64,000 bases of DNA, from positions 2,135,501 through 2,199,500 of the forward strand of contig NZ_LZEU01000001.1 of NCBI RefSeq assembly GCF_014490745.1, given 5' to 3'. The notes below the pieces were generated by a model. It saw only the letters and a list, made by a program, of their open reading frames with translations. It searched no databases and was not told where the DNA came from. Positions 47,520-60,698 of the stretch are shown piece after piece; the stretch's first letter is position 1; every line of letters begins with the position of its first letter. A program made the position numbers and the translations under genes. Source of the DNA: Pseudomonas alcaligenes. GTDB taxonomy: Bacteria; Pseudomonadota; Gammaproteobacteria; Pseudomonadales; Pseudomonadaceae.

Positions 47520-49295
47520 ATGTCTAGCATTCGTACTCTTTCCTATGACGCCATCATCGTTGGTGGCGGCGGTGCCGGCATGCGTGCCGCGCTGCAACTG
47601 GCCCAGGGCGGCCACAAGACTGCCGTTGTAACCAAGGTCTTCCCGACCCGTTCGCACACTGTATCCGCCCAGGGCGGCATCACCTGTGCCATTGCATCGG
47701 CCGACCCGAACGACGATTGGCGCTGGCACATGTACGACACCGTCAAGGGTTCCGACTACATCGGTGACCAGGACGCGATCGAGTACATGTGTTCCGTCGG
47801 CCCGGAAGCCGTGTTCGAGCTCGAGCACATGGGCCTGCCGTTCTCCCGTACCGAGCAAGGCCGCATCTACCAGCGTCCGTTCGGTGGTCAGTCCAAGGGG
47901 CCGGATAATCCGTCCGTCCAGGCTGCCCGTACCTGCGCTGCAGCTGACCGTACCGGTCACGCCCTGCTGCACACCCTGTACCAGGCCAACCTGAAGGCCG
48001 GCACCTCGTTCCTCAACGAGTGGTACGCCGTCGACCTGGTGAAGAACCAGGATGGTGCTATCGTCGGCATCATCGCCATCTGCATCGAAACCGGCGAAAC
48101 CGTCTACATCCGCTCCAAAGCCGTGGTTCTGGCCACCGGCGGTGCTGGTCGTATCTACGCCTCCACCACCAACGCCCTGATCAACACCGGTGACGGCGTG
48201 GGCATGGCCCTGCGTGCTGGCGTGCCGGTGCAGGACATCGAAATGTGGCAGTTCCACCCGACCGGTATTGCCGGCGCTGGTGTACTGGTTACCGAGGGTT
48301 GCCGCGGTGAAGGTGGTTACCTGATCAACGCCCATGGCGAGCGCTTCATGGAGCGTTACGCTCCGAACGCCAAAGACCTGGCCGGCCGCGACGTAGTTGC
48401 TCGTTCCATGGTCAAGGAAGTGATCGCCGGCAATGGCTGTGGCCCGGACAAGGATCACGTGCTGCTGAAGCTCGACCACCTCGGCGAAGAAGTGCTGCAC
48501 AGCCGCCTGCCGGGCATCTGCGAACTGTCCAAGACCTTCGCTCACGTCGACCCGGTCGTCGCTCCGGTTCCGGTCATCCCGACCTGCCACTACATGATGG
48601 GCGGCGTTGCCACCAACATTCATGGCCAGGCCATCACCCAGGACGCCAACGGCAACGACAAGATCATCGACGGTCTGTTCGCTGTAGGTGAAGTTGCTTG
48701 CGTATCGGTACACGGTGCCAACCGTCTGGGCGGCAACTCGCTGCTCGACCTGGTGGTATTCGGCCGCGCTGCTGGCCTGCACCTGGAAAAAGCGCTGAAA
48801 GAAGGCGTGGAAGTCCGTGGCGCCAGCGAGACCGACATCGAGCAGTCGCTCAAGCGTCTGTCCGGCGTCAACCAGCGCAGCACTGGCGAAGACGTGGCTC
48901 CGCTGCGTAAAGAGCTGCAGCAGTGCATGCAGAACTACTTCGGCGTATTCCGTACCGGCGAATACATGAAGAAGGGCATCACCCAACTGGCCGACCTGCG
49001 TGAGCGGATCGCCAACGTCAAGATCGCCGACAAGAGCCAGGCCTTCAACACCGCGCGCATCGAAGCGCTGGAGCTGCAGAACCTGCTGGAAGTGGCCGAG
49101 GCCACTGCCATCGCCGCCGATACCCGTACCGAGTCCCGTGGCGCCCACGCCCGCGAAGACTACGAGGATCGCGACGACACCAACTGGCTGTGCCACTCCC
49201 TGTACTTCCCGGGTGAGAAACGTGTTGCCAAGCGCGCCGTCAACTTTGCGCCGAAGACCGTTCCTGCTTTTGAACCCAAAGTACGTACTTATTAA
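47520..49295 (+). CDS. sdhA: Succinate dehydrogenase flavoprotein subunit SdhA
   Basis: Oxidises succinate to fumarate with covalently bound FAD, 591 residues. The FAD-binding [17 protein letters not shown], the flavin-linked His in [12 protein letters not shown], the active-site [21 protein letters not shown] and the Arg of GRDVVARSM are all present. The C-terminal domain ends FEPKVRTY. Third gene in sdhCDAB. Confidence 0.98.
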   Translation: MSSIRTLSYDAIIVGGGGAGMRAALQLAQGGHKTAVVTKVFPTRSHTVSAQGGITCAIASADPNDDWRWHMYDTVKGSDYIGDQDAIEYMCSVGPEAVFELEHMGLPFSRTEQGRIYQRPFGGQSKGPDNPSVQAARTCAAADRTGHALLHTLYQANLKAGTSFLNEWYAVDLVKNQDGAIVGIIAICIETGETVYIRSKAVVLATGGAGRIYASTTNALINTGDGVGMALRAGVPVQDIEMWQFHPTGIAGAGVLVTEGCRGEGGYLINAHGERFMERYAPNAKDLAGRDVVARSMVKEVIAGNGCGPDKDHVLLKLDHLGEEVLHSRLPGICELSKTFAHVDPVVAPVPVIPTCHYMMGGVATNIHGQAITQDANGNDKIIDGLFAVGEVACVSVHGANRLGGNSLLDLVVFGRAAGLHLEKALKEGVEVRGASETDIEQSLKRLSGVNQRSTGEDVAPLRKELQQCMQNYFGVFRTGEYMKKGITQLADLRERIANVKIADKSQAFNTARIEALELQNLLEVAEATAIAADTRTESRGAHAREDYEDRDDTNWLCHSLYFPGEKRVAKRAVNFAPKTVPAFEPKVRTY

Positions 49296-49306
49296 GGGTG
49301 GCCACC

Positions 49307-50026
49307 ATGTCTCTTGGTAAAACTTTGCAAGTCAGCGTTTATCGCTACAACCCGGAAAAGGACGCCGCGCCGTTCATGCAGGACTTCAACGTCGAGATCG
49401 ACGGTAAAGACCTGATGGTGCTGGACGTACTGGCCCTGATCAAGGAACAGGACGAGGGCTTCTCCTACCGTCGTTCCTGCCGTGAAGGCGTGTGCGGTTC
49501 CGACGGCATGAACATCAGCGGCAAGAACGGCCTGGCCTGCATCACCCCGATCTCCACCGTGGTGAAGGGCAACAAGCTGGTAATTCGTCCGCTGCCGGGT
49601 CTGCCGGTCATTCGTGACCTGGTCGTCGACATGAGCATCTTCTACAAGCAGTACGAGAAGGTGCAGCCGTTCCTGCAGAACGATACGCCGGCTCCGGCCA
49701 TCGAGCGTCTGCAGAGCCCGGAAGAGCGCGAGAAGCTGGATGGTCTGTACGAGTGCATTCTGTGCGCGTGCTGCTCGACTTCCTGCCCGTCCTTCTGGTG
49801 GAACCCCGACAAGTTCCTCGGTCCCGCTGCGCTGCTGCAGGCCTACCGCTTCCTGGCCGACAGCCGTGACACCAAGACCGCCGAGCGCCTGGCCTCGCTG
49901 GACGACCCGTTCAGCGTGTTCCGCTGCCGCGGCATCATGAACTGCGTGAACGTCTGCCCGAAGGGTCTCAACCCGACCAAGGCAATCGGCCACGTACGCA
50001 ACATGCTGCTGCAGAGCGGTACCTGA
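49307..50026 (+). CDS. sdhB: Succinate dehydrogenase iron-sulfur subunit SdhB
   Basis: Electron relay of complex II, 239 residues. The [2Fe-2S] site CREGVCGSDGM...C, the [4Fe-4S] site CILCACCSTSCPSFWWN and the [3Fe-4S] site CRGIMNCVNVCPKGLNP are all present. ATG 49307 follows AAGGG; a few residues longer than the P. aeruginosa protein as recalled. Confidence 0.97.
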   Translation: MSLGKTLQVSVYRYNPEKDAAPFMQDFNVEIDGKDLMVLDVLALIKEQDEGFSYRRSCREGVCGSDGMNISGKNGLACITPISTVVKGNKLVIRPLPGLPVIRDLVVDMSIFYKQYEKVQPFLQNDTPAPAIERLQSPEEREKLDGLYECILCACCSTSCPSFWWNPDKFLGPAALLQAYRFLADSRDTKTAERLASLDDPFSVFRCRGIMNCVNVCPKGLNPTKAIGHVRNMLLQSGT

Positions 50027-50052
50027 TTCAGTTGTAGCTCGACCCGTAACAC

Positions 50053-50083
50053 CTGCGGCAGCGGCGTAACTCCGCTGTCGCAG
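50053..50083 (+). other. Intercistronic hairpin between sdhB and sucA
   Basis: CTGCGGCAGCGG (50053-50064) pairs with CCGCTGTCGCAG (50072-50083), twelve pairs with one G-U, followed by TAAAACT. The whole gap (50027-50277) is 251 bp; apart from this hairpin nothing was recognised in it. A sucA promoter may lie there but no clear one was seen. Confidence 0.7.
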
Positions 50084-50277
50084 TAAAACTCGAAGCGCAG
50101 CCCACAAAGCCGCGTTTCTTACTTGAAAAGATTTTGACGACCAGCAGGGGCATCCGGGCTGGTGCCCGGACTATCTGCGGGATCCGTAGTGGCTTACCAG
50201 GTCGCTGCTTTAGGACTATGAATGGCCCAGCTACGGCTTCTACGCCGGTGGTGTCCCCTTACCGAGGGTGACCAAGC

Positions 50278-53109
50278 ATGCAAGAAAGCGTGATGCAGCG
50301 CATGTGGGACAGTGCCCACCTATCCGGTGGTAACGCTGCCTACGTGGAAGAGCTCTATGAGCTCTACCTGCACGATCCCAACGCTGTGCCAGAAGAGTGG
50401 CGCACCTATTTCCAGAAGTTGCCGACTGACGGCAACGCCGCCACAGACGTCTCGCACTCAACAGTCCGCGATCATTTCGTGCTGCTGGCGAAAAACCAGC
50501 GCCGCGCTCAACCGGTTTCCGCCGGGAGCGTCAGCAGCGAGCACGAGAAGAAGCAGGTGGAAGTCCTGCGCCTGATCCAGGCCTATCGCATGCGCGGCCA
50601 CCAGGCTTCGACGCTCGACCCGCTGGGGTTGTGGAAGCGTCCGGCTCCGGCTGACCTGGCGGTCAACCACTATGGTCTGACCAACGCCGACCTCGACACC
50701 ACCTTCCGTACCGGTGAGCTTTACATCGGCAAGGAAGAGGCGACTCTACGGGAAATCCACGAGGCGCTGCAGCAGACATATTGTCGCACCATCGGTGCCG
50801 AGTTCACCCACATCGTCGATTCCGAGCAACGCAAGTGGTTCCAGCAGCGTCTGGAAAGCGTACGCGGCCGTCCGGCATTCTCCACCGAAGTGCAGAGTCA
50901 CCTGCTCGAGCGCCTGACTGCGGCCGAAGGCCTGGAAAAGTACCTGGGCACCAAGTACCCGGGCACCAAGCGTTTCGGCCTGGAGGGTGGCGAGAGCCTG
51001 ATCCCGCTGCTGGACGAGATCATCCAGCGCTCCGGCTCCTACGGCACCAAGGAAATCGTCATCGGCATGGCCCACCGCGGCCGTCTGAACGTACTGGTCA
51101 ACACCTTCGGCAAGAACCCGCGCGACCTGTTCGACGAGTTCGAAGGCAAGAAGACCGAAGGTCTGTCCTCCGGTGACGTGAAATACCACCAGGGCTTCTC
51201 GTCCAACGTCATGACTCCGGGTGGCGAAGTGCACCTGGCGCTGGCGTTCAACCCATCGCACCTGGAGATCGTCTCCCCGGTGGTCGAGGGTTCGGTACGT
51301 GCCCGCCAGGATCGCCGCAGCGACCCGAGCGGCGACAGCGTGCTGCCGATTTCCATCCACGGTGACGCGGCATTCGCCGGTCAGGGCGTGGTCATGGAAA
51401 CCTTCCAGATGTCGCAGACCCGCGGCTACAAGACTGGCGGCACCATCCACCTGGTAATCAACAACCAGGTCGGCTTCACCACCAGCCGTCCGGAAGACTC
51501 GCGCTCCACCGAGTACTGCACCGACGTGGCGAAGATGATCCAGGCGCCGATCTTCCATGTGAATGGCGATGATCCGGAAGCCGTGCTGTTCGTCACCCAG
51601 CTGGCCGTCGACTACCGCATGCAGTTCAAGCGCGACGTGGTCATCGACTTGGTCTGCTACCGCCGCCGCGGCCACAACGAGGCCGACGAGCCGAGCGGCA
51701 CCCAGCCGCTGATGTACCAGCAGATCGCCAAGCAGCGCACCACCCGGGAGCTGTATGCCGAGAGCCTGGTGCAGGCTGGTCGCGTCTCCGACGAGGCGGT
51801 AAAAGCCAAGATCGACGAGTACCGCAACGCCCTGGACAACGGCCAGCATGTGGTCAAGAGCCTGGTCAAGGAGCCGAACAAGGAGCTGTTCGTCGACTGG
51901 CGTCCGTACCTGGGCCATGCCTGGACCGCCCGTCACGACACCCGTTGCGAGCTGAAGACCCTGCAGGATCTGGCCGGCAAGCTGCTCGAACTGCCGGAAG
52001 GCCTGGTGCTGCAGCGTCAGGTGGCCAAAGTCCTGGAAGACCGGGTCAAGATGACCGCCGGTGCCATGCCGATCAACTGGGGCTACGCCGAGAACCTGGC
52101 CTACGCCACCCTGCTGCAAGCTGGCCACCCGGTGCGTATCACCGGTCAGGACGTCGGTCGCGGCACCTTCTCGCACCGCCACGCGGCGCTGCACAACCAG
52201 AAGGACGCCAGCACCTACCTGCCGCTGCAGAACCTGTTCGAAGGCCAACCGAAGTTCGAACTGTATGACTCCTTCCTCTCGGAAGAGGCCGTGCTGGCTT
52301 TCGAATACGGCTACGCCACCACCATGCCCAATGCACTGGTGATCTGGGAAGCGCAGTTCGGCGACTTCGCCAACGGCGCCCAGGTGGTGTTCGACCAGTT
52401 CATCTCCAGCGGCGAGCACAAGTGGGGCCGTCTGTGCGGCCTGACCATGCTGCTGCCGCACGGTTATGAAGGGCAGGGCCCGGAGCACAGCTCCGCACGC
52501 CTGGAGCGTTACCTGCAACTGTGTGCCGAGCACAACATGCAGGTCTGCGTACCGACCACCCCGGCGCAGATCTACCACTTGCTGCGTCGTCAGGTGATCC
52601 GTCCGCTGCGCAAGCCGCTGGTCGTGCTGACTCCCAAGTCGCTGCTGCGCCACCCGCTGGCCATCTCGACCCTGGAAGATCTGGCCGAAGGCTCGTTCCA
52701 GACCGTCATTCCCGAGATCGATAACATCGATCCGAAGAAGGTCGAGCGCCTGATCCTGTGCAGCGGCAAGGTCTACTACGACCTGCTGGCCAAGCGCCGT
52801 GCAGAGGGCCGTGAAGACATCGCCATCGTGCGCATCGAGCAGCTCTATCCGTTCCCGGAGGACGACCTGGCCGAGATTCTGGCTCCGTACAAGAATCTCA
52901 AGCACATCGTCTGGTGCCAGGAAGAGCCGATGAACCAGGGCGCCTGGTATTGCAGCCAGCACCACATGCGGCGTGTCGCTTCCGCGCACAAGAAAGGCCT
53001 GTTCCTCGAGTACGCCGGCCGCGATGCTTCGGCAGCGCCGGCCTGCGGTTACGCCTCGATGCACGCCGAACAGCAGGAAAAACTGCTGAGCGACGCCTTT
53101 ACTGTTTAA
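50278..53109 (+). CDS. sucA: 2-oxoglutarate dehydrogenase E1 component SucA
   Basis: Thiamine-diphosphate enzyme decarboxylating 2-oxoglutarate and transferring succinyl to SucB lipoyl groups, 943 residues. The N-terminal AAYVEELYELYLHDPNAVPEEWR binds E2. The ThDP region has GMAHRGRLNVL, NGDDPEAVLFVTQLAVDYRMQFKRDVVIDLVCYRRRGHNEADEP, and the C-terminal half has GQDVGRGTFSHRHA and YPFPED. Confidence 0.97.
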   Translation: MQESVMQRMWDSAHLSGGNAAYVEELYELYLHDPNAVPEEWRTYFQKLPTDGNAATDVSHSTVRDHFVLLAKNQRRAQPVSAGSVSSEHEKKQVEVLRLIQAYRMRGHQASTLDPLGLWKRPAPADLAVNHYGLTNADLDTTFRTGELYIGKEEATLREIHEALQQTYCRTIGAEFTHIVDSEQRKWFQQRLESVRGRPAFSTEVQSHLLERLTAAEGLEKYLGTKYPGTKRFGLEGGESLIPLLDEIIQRSGSYGTKEIVIGMAHRGRLNVLVNTFGKNPRDLFDEFEGKKTEGLSSGDVKYHQGFSSNVMTPGGEVHLALAFNPSHLEIVSPVVEGSVRARQDRRSDPSGDSVLPISIHGDAAFAGQGVVMETFQMSQTRGYKTGGTIHLVINNQVGFTTSRPEDSRSTEYCTDVAKMIQAPIFHVNGDDPEAVLFVTQLAVDYRMQFKRDVVIDLVCYRRRGHNEADEPSGTQPLMYQQIAKQRTTRELYAESLVQAGRVSDEAVKAKIDEYRNALDNGQHVVKSLVKEPNKELFVDWRPYLGHAWTARHDTRCELKTLQDLAGKLLELPEGLVLQRQVAKVLEDRVKMTAGAMPINWGYAENLAYATLLQAGHPVRITGQDVGRGTFSHRHAALHNQKDASTYLPLQNLFEGQPKFELYDSFLSEEAVLAFEYGYATTMPNALVIWEAQFGDFANGAQVVFDQFISSGEHKWGRLCGLTMLLPHGYEGQGPEHSSARLERYLQLCAEHNMQVCVPTTPAQIYHLLRRQVIRPLRKPLVVLTPKSLLRHPLAISTLEDLAEGSFQTVIPEIDNIDPKKVERLILCSGKVYYDLLAKRRAEGREDIAIVRIEQLYPFPEDDLAEILAPYKNLKHIVWCQEEPMNQGAWYCSQHHMRRVASAHKKGLFLEYAGRDASAAPACGYASMHAEQQEKLLSDAFTV

Positions 53110-53123
53110 CGCCTTCGCGTAGC

Positions 53124-53149
53124 GAGGCGGCGGCACGGGTCGTCGCCTC
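53124..53149 (+). other. Intercistronic hairpin between sucA and sucB
   Basis: GAGGCGGCG (53124-53132) pairs with CGTCGCCTC (53141-53149), nine pairs with one G-U, loop of eight. No U-run follows. Confidence 0.6.
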
Positions 53150-53181
53150 CTTGAAGAAAACGAATTTAAGGAACACAGAGA

Positions 53182-54399
53182 ATGGCTATCGAGATCAAAG
53201 CCCCAACCTTCCCGGAATCGGTTGCCGACGGCACCGTGGCTACCTGGCACAAGAAGCCGGGCGATGCGGTCAAGCGCGATGAGCTGATCGTCGACATCGA
53301 AACCGACAAGGTGGTGATGGAAGTACTCGCCGAAGCCGACGGCGTTCTCGCCGAAATCGTCAAGAACGAAGGCGACACCGTGCTCTCCGGCGAGCTGCTG
53401 GGCAAGCTGGGTGCGGCTGGCGCCGCCGTTGCCGCAGCCCCGGCTGCGGCCGCCCCGGTTGCCGCTGCTGCAGCCGCTCCGGCCGCTGGCGATGACGATG
53501 CGATCCTCTCGCCTGCGGCGCGCAAGATCGCCGAAGAAGGCGGTATCGATCCGAACAGCATCACCGGCACCGGCAAAGGTGGTCGCGTCACCAAGGAAGA
53601 CGCTGTGGCTGCCGTCGCTGCCAAGAAATCCGCTCCGGCTCCGGCTGCCAAGCCGGCTGCTCCGGCCGCCGAAGCCCCGGTGTTCGCCACCGGCGACCGC
53701 GTCGAGAAGCGCGTGCCGATGACCCGCCTGCGCGCCAAGGTCGCCGAGCGCCTGGTCGAAGCCCAGTCGACCATGGCCATGCTGACCACCTTCAACGAAG
53801 TCGACATGCACGAAGTCATGGCGCTGCGTTCGAAGTACAAGGATCTGTTCGAGAAGACCCACAATGGCGTGCGCCTGGGCTTCATGTCGTTCTTCGTCAA
53901 GGCAGCTGTCGAGGCGCTGAAGCGCTTCCCGGCGGTCAATGCCTCGATCGACGGCAACGACATCGTCTACCACGGCTATCAGGACATCGGCGTGGCCGTG
54001 TCCAGCGACCGTGGCCTGGTGGTTCCGGTACTGCGCAACGCCGAGCTGATGAGCCTGGCCGAAGTCGAGAACGGCATCGCCACCTTCGGCAAGAAGGCCC
54101 GTGACGGCAAGCTGTCGATCGAGGAAATGACCGGCGGCACCTTCACCATCACCAACGGTGGTACCTTCGGTTCGATGATGTCGACCCCGATCGTCAACCC
54201 GCCGCAGGCCGCGATCCTCGGCATGCACAACATCATCCAGCGTCCGGTGGCCATCAACGGCCAGGTCGTGATCCGCCCGATGATGTATCTGGCGCTGTCC
54301 TACGATCACCGTCTGATCGACGGCAAGGAAGCAGTGAGCTTCCTGGTAACCATCAAGAACCTGCTGGAAGACCCGGCTCGCCTGCTGCTGGACATCTGA
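53182..54399 (+). CDS. sucB: Dihydrolipoyl succinyltransferase E2 SucB
   Basis: Core of the 2-oxoglutarate dehydrogenase complex, 405 residues. One lipoyl domain with the lipoylated Lys in [11 protein letters not shown] (~residue 43), an Ala/Pro-rich linker (~78-105), a peripheral-subunit-binding domain ([23 protein letters not shown]), a second Ala/Pro linker, and the catalytic domain ending [16 protein letters not shown]. Confidence 0.97.
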   Translation: MAIEIKAPTFPESVADGTVATWHKKPGDAVKRDELIVDIETDKVVMEVLAEADGVLAEIVKNEGDTVLSGELLGKLGAAGAAVAAAPAAAAPVAAAAAAPAAGDDDAILSPAARKIAEEGGIDPNSITGTGKGGRVTKEDAVAAVAAKKSAPAPAAKPAAPAAEAPVFATGDRVEKRVPMTRLRAKVAERLVEAQSTMAMLTTFNEVDMHEVMALRSKYKDLFEKTHNGVRLGFMSFFVKAAVEALKRFPAVNASIDGNDIVYHGYQDIGVAVSSDRGLVVPVLRNAELMSLAEVENGIATFGKKARDGKLSIEEMTGGTFTITNGGTFGSMMSTPIVNPPQAAILGMHNIIQRPVAINGQVVIRPMMYLALSYDHRLIDGKEAVSFLVTIKNLLEDPARLLLDI

Positions 54400-54417
54400 C
54401 CCAGGGCTGCGCAACAA

Positions 54418-54447
54418 GGCGGCTCCCACAAGGAGTCGCCCGGTTTT
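54418..54447 (+). other. Intercistronic hairpin with short U-run between sucB and lpdG
   Basis: GGCGGCTCC (54418-54426) pairs with GGAGTCGCC (54432-54440), nine pairs with one G-U, loop CACAA, followed by CGGTTTTATT. It is the most terminator-like of the four junction hairpins and may let only part of transcription into lpdG. Confidence 0.6.
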
Positions 54448-54463
54448 ATTCGAGAAGGAATGA

Positions 54464-55903
<1,440 letters not shown>

Positions 55904-55918
55904 GGCCATACCGCATGC

Positions 55919-55941
55919 GGCGCCTTGCCAGGCAGGGCGCC
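55919..55941 (+). other. Intercistronic hairpin between lpdG and sucC
   Basis: GGCGCC, a T-G wobble and TGC (55919-55928) pair with GCA and GGCGCC (55932-55941), a ten-pair stem with loop CAG. No U-run. The remaining gap to sucC (56102) shows nothing recognised. Confidence 0.65.
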
Positions 55942-56101
55942 ACACCGCAGTAACAACCACGGCGCACGGCCCGCGGCTGGTCTTACCAGACCGGTCGCAG
56001 GAATGTTCGCCGGACTGCTAACCAGTGCAGTCACAGGTGGCGCGGCGCCTCGAGCGCAGCGCCGAAATGCGCAATACCTAAACGAAGAACGGTAGATAAG
56101 C

Positions 56102-57267
56102 ATGAATCTTCACGAGTATCAGGGTAAGCAGCTGTTCGCTGAGTACGGCCTGCCGGTTTCCACTGGCTACGCTGTTGACACCCCGGAAGAAGCGGCTGCG
56201 GCCTGCGAAAAGATCGGTGGCAGCGAGTGGGTTGTCAAAGCCCAGGTGCACGCCGGTGGCCGCGGTAAAGCGGGCGGCGTCAAGCTGGTCAAGAACAAGG
56301 AAGACGCCAAGGCGTTCGCCGCCCAGTGGCTGGGCAAGCGTCTGGTGACCTACCAGACTGACGCCAATGGCCAGCCGGTCAGCAAGATCCTGGTCGAGTC
56401 GTGCACCGACATCGACAAGGAGCTGTACCTCGGCGCCGTCGTCGACCGTTCCAGCCGCCGTATCGTGTTCATGGCTTCCACCGAAGGTGGCGTGGACATC
56501 GAGAAAGTCGCCCACGAGACTCCCGAGAAGATCCTCAAGGCCACTATCGATCCGCTGGTCGGCGCTCAGCCGTACCAGGGCCGCGACCTGGCTTTCCAGC
56601 TGGGCCTGAAAGGCGACCAGATCAAGCAGTTCACCCACATCTTCGTTGGCCTGGCCAAGCTGTTCCAGGACTACGACCTGGCTCTGCTGGAAGTGAACCC
56701 GCTGGTGATCAAGAAAGACGGCAACCTGCACTGCCTGGACGCCAAGATCAACATCGACGCCAACGCCATGTACCGTCAGCCCAAGCTGCGCGCCATGCAC
56801 GACCCGTCCCAGGACGACGCCCGTGAAGCCCATGCGCAGAAGTGGGAACTGAACTACGTCGCGCTGGAAGGCAACATCGGTTGCATGGTCAACGGTGCCG
56901 GCCTGGCCATGGGTACCATGGACATCGTCAACCTGCACGGCGGCAAGCCGGCCAACTTCCTCGACGTCGGTGGCGGTGCTACCAAAGAGCGCGTGACCGA
57001 AGCCTTCAAGATCATCCTGTCCGACAGCAACGTGGCTGCCGTTCTGGTCAACATCTTCGGCGGCATCGTGCGCTGCGACATGATTGCCGAAGGCATCATC
57101 GGCGCGGTCAAAGAAGTTGGCGTGAAGATCCCGGTCGTGGTTCGCCTGGAAGGCAACAACGCCGAGCTCGGCGCCAAGGTACTGGCCGACAGCGGCCTGA
57201 ACATCATCGCGGCTACCAGCCTCACCGACGCTGCCCAGCAGGTCGTCAAAGCCGCGGAGGGCAAGTA

Positions 57268-57268
<1 letters not shown>
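56102..57268 (+). CDS. sucC: Succinyl-CoA synthetase beta subunit SucC
   Basis: Nucleotide-binding ATP-grasp subunit making succinate plus ATP or GTP from succinyl-CoA, 388 residues. It begins [36 protein letters not shown] is the grasp motif, LLEVNPLVI binds metal, and [14 protein letters not shown] lies near the C-terminus. Its stop shares one base with the sucD start. Confidence 0.98.
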
Positions 57269-58155
<887 letters not shown>

Positions 58156-58170
58156 GGCTGACTTGATCTG

Positions 58171-58199
58171 AAAAAGGCCACCTTCGGGTGGCCTTTTTT
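58171..58199 (+). terminator. Rho-independent terminator of the sdh-suc cluster
   Basis: AAAAAGGCCACC and GGTGGCCTTTTTT close a UUCG tetraloop, a classic strong terminator 16 bp after the sucD stop. Confidence 0.95.
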
Positions 58200-58445
58200 A
58201 TTGCTGTCTATCTGGTCAGAAAATTGTGCTGGAGCGACAGATTATTGCGTCTGATCGACAGCCCGACCGCTGTCAGCCGCGGCCTGCGAAGAAAATCGTT
58301 AGGCTTGCAACTATTTTCCCGGCGAAGCCCCACAAGGGCTGGCGGCGGGTACCCGTGAACGGCCTGAACCGGGCGGCTCACCCTTCCTGAACTCAAAGGA
58401 AACCTGCGTTTTCTCCCTGTTTTCCTGCCTGTGGTACTTCCCGCT
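58200..58445. other. 246-bp interval before brnQ
   Basis: No gene is visible. It presumably contains the brnQ promoter, but no confident -35/-10 pair, operator or leader structure was recognised. Confidence 0.5.
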
Positions 58446-59759
58446 ATGACCCGTTTGAAAGGCCTGGATCTTCTGGCCCTTGGTTTCATGACTTTTGCCC
58501 TGTTCGTCGGCGCCGGCAACATCATCTTCCCGCCCATCGTCGGCCTGCAGGCCGGTCCCCACGTGTGGATGGCCGCCCTCGGTTTCCTGATCACTGCCGT
58601 CGGCCTGCCGGTGGTCACCGTGATTGCCCTGGCCAAGGTCGGTGGTGCGATGGACAGCCTGAGCAGCCCGATCGGCAAGACCGCCGGGGTAATCCTCGCT
58701 GCCGTCTGCTACCTGTCGGTGGGCCCGCTGTTCGCCACCCCGCGTACCGCCACCGTGTCCTTCGAGGTTGGCCTGGCGCCGCTGACCGGCCACGGCGCGC
58801 TGCCGCTGTTCCTCTACAGCCTGGTGTATTTCGCCGTGGTGCTGGCCGTGTCGCTGTATCCGGGCCGTCTGCTCGATAGCGTTGGCCGTGTACTGGCGCC
58901 GCTGAAGATAGTCGCGCTGCTGATCCTCGGCATCGCCGCCTTCATGCTGCCGCTGGGCGAGATCGGTGAAGCCACCGCGGCCTACCAGGCCGCGCCGTTC
59001 TCTCAGGGCTTCATCAATGGCTACCTGACCATGGATACCCTCGGCGCGCTGGTGTTCGGCATCGTCATCGTCAACGCCATCCGCTCGCGTGGCGTCGAAT
59101 CGCCACGTCTGATCACCCGTTACGCGATCATCGCCGGGCTGATCGCCGGCCTTGGCCTGGCCCTGGTCTACCTCAGCCTGTTCCGCCTGGGCGCCGGCAG
59201 CCATGCCATTGCCGGCGACGCCACCAATGGCGCGGCGGTGCTGCATGCTTATGTGCAGCACACTTTCGGCGATCTCGGCAGCGTCTTCCTCGCCGTGCTG
59301 ATCTCGCTGGCCTGCCTGGTTACCGCCGTAGGTCTGACCTGCGCCTGTGCCGAATACTTCAGCCGCCTGTTGCCGCTGTCCTACCGCGCGCTGGTGGTGC
59401 TGCTCGCCGGCTTCTCGCTGCTGGTCTCCAACCTCGGCCTGGCCACCCTGATCCAGGTCTCGGTGCCGGTGCTGACGGCCATCTACCCGCCGTGCATCGT
59501 GCTGGTGGCGCTGAGTTTCTGCTGGGGCTTCTGGCATTCGCCGGGGCGCATCGTCGCGCCGGCCATGGCCCTGGCCTTGCTGTTCGGCCTGGCAGATGGC
59601 CTTAATGCGGCCGGCCTGGAACAGCTGGTGCCGGACGTGCTGGCCCAGCTGCCGCTGGCCCAGCAGGGCCTGGGCTGGCTGGTGCCGGTGGTGCTGTTCA
59701 CCTTGTTGTTGATGGCTGTCGATCGTCTGCTCGGCGAGCCGCAAACCGAAGCGGCCTGA
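58446..59759 (+). CDS. brnQ: Branched-chain amino acid:cation symporter (BrnQ/BraB family)
   Basis: Inner-membrane Na+-coupled carrier for Leu, Ile and Val, 437 residues, about twelve helices. It begins [37 protein letters not shown], the family signature; [19 protein letters not shown] and the central helices match BraB. ATG 58446; an upstream in-frame GTG at 58431 is unlikely. The position after sucD is the same as braB in PAO1, as recalled. Confidence 0.95.
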   Translation: MTRLKGLDLLALGFMTFALFVGAGNIIFPPIVGLQAGPHVWMAALGFLITAVGLPVVTVIALAKVGGAMDSLSSPIGKTAGVILAAVCYLSVGPLFATPRTATVSFEVGLAPLTGHGALPLFLYSLVYFAVVLAVSLYPGRLLDSVGRVLAPLKIVALLILGIAAFMLPLGEIGEATAAYQAAPFSQGFINGYLTMDTLGALVFGIVIVNAIRSRGVESPRLITRYAIIAGLIAGLGLALVYLSLFRLGAGSHAIAGDATNGAAVLHAYVQHTFGDLGSVFLAVLISLACLVTAVGLTCACAEYFSRLLPLSYRALVVLLAGFSLLVSNLGLATLIQVSVPVLTAIYPPCIVLVALSFCWGFWHSPGRIVAPAMALALLFGLADGLNAAGLEQLVPDVLAQLPLAQQGLGWLVPVVLFTLLLMAVDRLLGEPQTEAA

Positions 59760-59891
59760 GCTGAGAGTGCTCTGCGGCGCGTCTTTTGGCGCGCCACGCG
59801 GCGTTTTTGGCCGTTCTGCCACGACTTGCCGATTGCTGCCGGCCGGGCTCTGCCGGACAATCTCTGCGAGTTCTTCCGGTAGCCAGCCATC

Positions 59892-60698
59892 ATGTCGCAA
59901 GCCATCTTCTTCGCCCACGCCAACGGTTTTCCCTCGGCCACCTACGGCAAGCTGTTCGCCGCCCTGGCGCCGGACTACCAGGTGCAGCACCTGGAGCAGC
60001 ACGGCCATGACCCGCGCTTCCCGGTGGACGACAACTGGGAAAACCTGGTGGCGGAGCTGATCACCCATCTCGAACAGCAGGCACAGCCGGTGTGGGGCGT
60101 CGGCCACTCGCTGGGCGGCGTGCTGCACTACCACGCGGCGCTGCGCCGGCCCGAGTTGTACCGTGGCGTGGTGATGCTCGACTCGCCGCTGCTGACACTG
60201 GTCGACCGGGTGCTGATCCGCGCGGCCAAGCGCTTCGGCTTTATCGACAAGATCACCCCGGCCGGGCGTACCGTGGGCCGCCGCGAGCAGTTCAGCGACT
60301 TCGCCGAGGCGCGTCGCTACTTTGCCGGCAAGACCCTGTTCAGCCGCTTCGATCCGGAATGCCTGGACGCCTACGTAGAGCATGGTTTGCGCGCCGAGGG
60401 GCAGGGCCTGCGCCTGCGTTTCGACCCGGCCACGGAAATCTCCATCTATCGCAGCGTGCCGCACACCACCCCGGGGCGCCCGCAGCAGCTCGCCGTGCCG
60501 CTGGCGGTGGTGCGCGGGCGGCACAGCAAGGTGGTGCTGCCACACCATGCACGCCAGGTCGGCCGGGTGCCGCGTGGCGAATACCACAGCCTGCCAGGCG
60601 GCCATATGTTCCCTCTGGAGCGCCCGCAGGATACCGCCCTGCTGCTGCGTGAACTGTTCGCCCGCTGGCAGGGCATCGCCGAGGAGCGTACGGCATGA
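59892..60698 (+). CDS. Alpha/beta-hydrolase
   Basis: 268 residues. FFAHANGFPSATY near the start provides the oxyanion loop, GVGHSLGGVLHYHAAL holds the nucleophile Ser, and SLPGGHMFPLERPQDT holds the catalytic His; an Asp lies in the central region. Substrate unknown. Its stop overlaps the next gene start by ATGA, so the two hydrolases are coupled. Confidence 0.88.
   Translation: MSQAIFFAHANGFPSATYGKLFAALAPDYQVQHLEQHGHDPRFPVDDNWENLVAELITHLEQQAQPVWGVGHSLGGVLHYHAALRRPELYRGVVMLDSPLLTLVDRVLIRAAKRFGFIDKITPAGRTVGRREQFSDFAEARRYFAGKTLFSRFDPECLDAYVEHGLRAEGQGLRLRFDPATEISIYRSVPHTTPGRPQQLAVPLAVVRGRHSKVVLPHHARQVGRVPRGEYHSLPGGHMFPLERPQDTALLLRELFARWQGIAEERTA

Noticed and set aside
50746..54429. 1227-codon open frame on the minus strand across sucA and sucB
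   Set aside because: It is an antisense shadow of two certain genes in GC-rich DNA, has no recognisable domain, and is rich in the residues expected from reverse-reading Pseudomonas codons.
55946..55958. AACAACCA near 55952 as an Hfq/Crc site for sucC
   Set aside because: Only a partial AAnAAnAA match and about 150 nt from the sucC start; too weak to list.
58311..60605. 764-codon minus-strand frame across brnQ and the first hydrolase
   Set aside because: Overlaps two well-supported genes and has no domain; a composition artefact.
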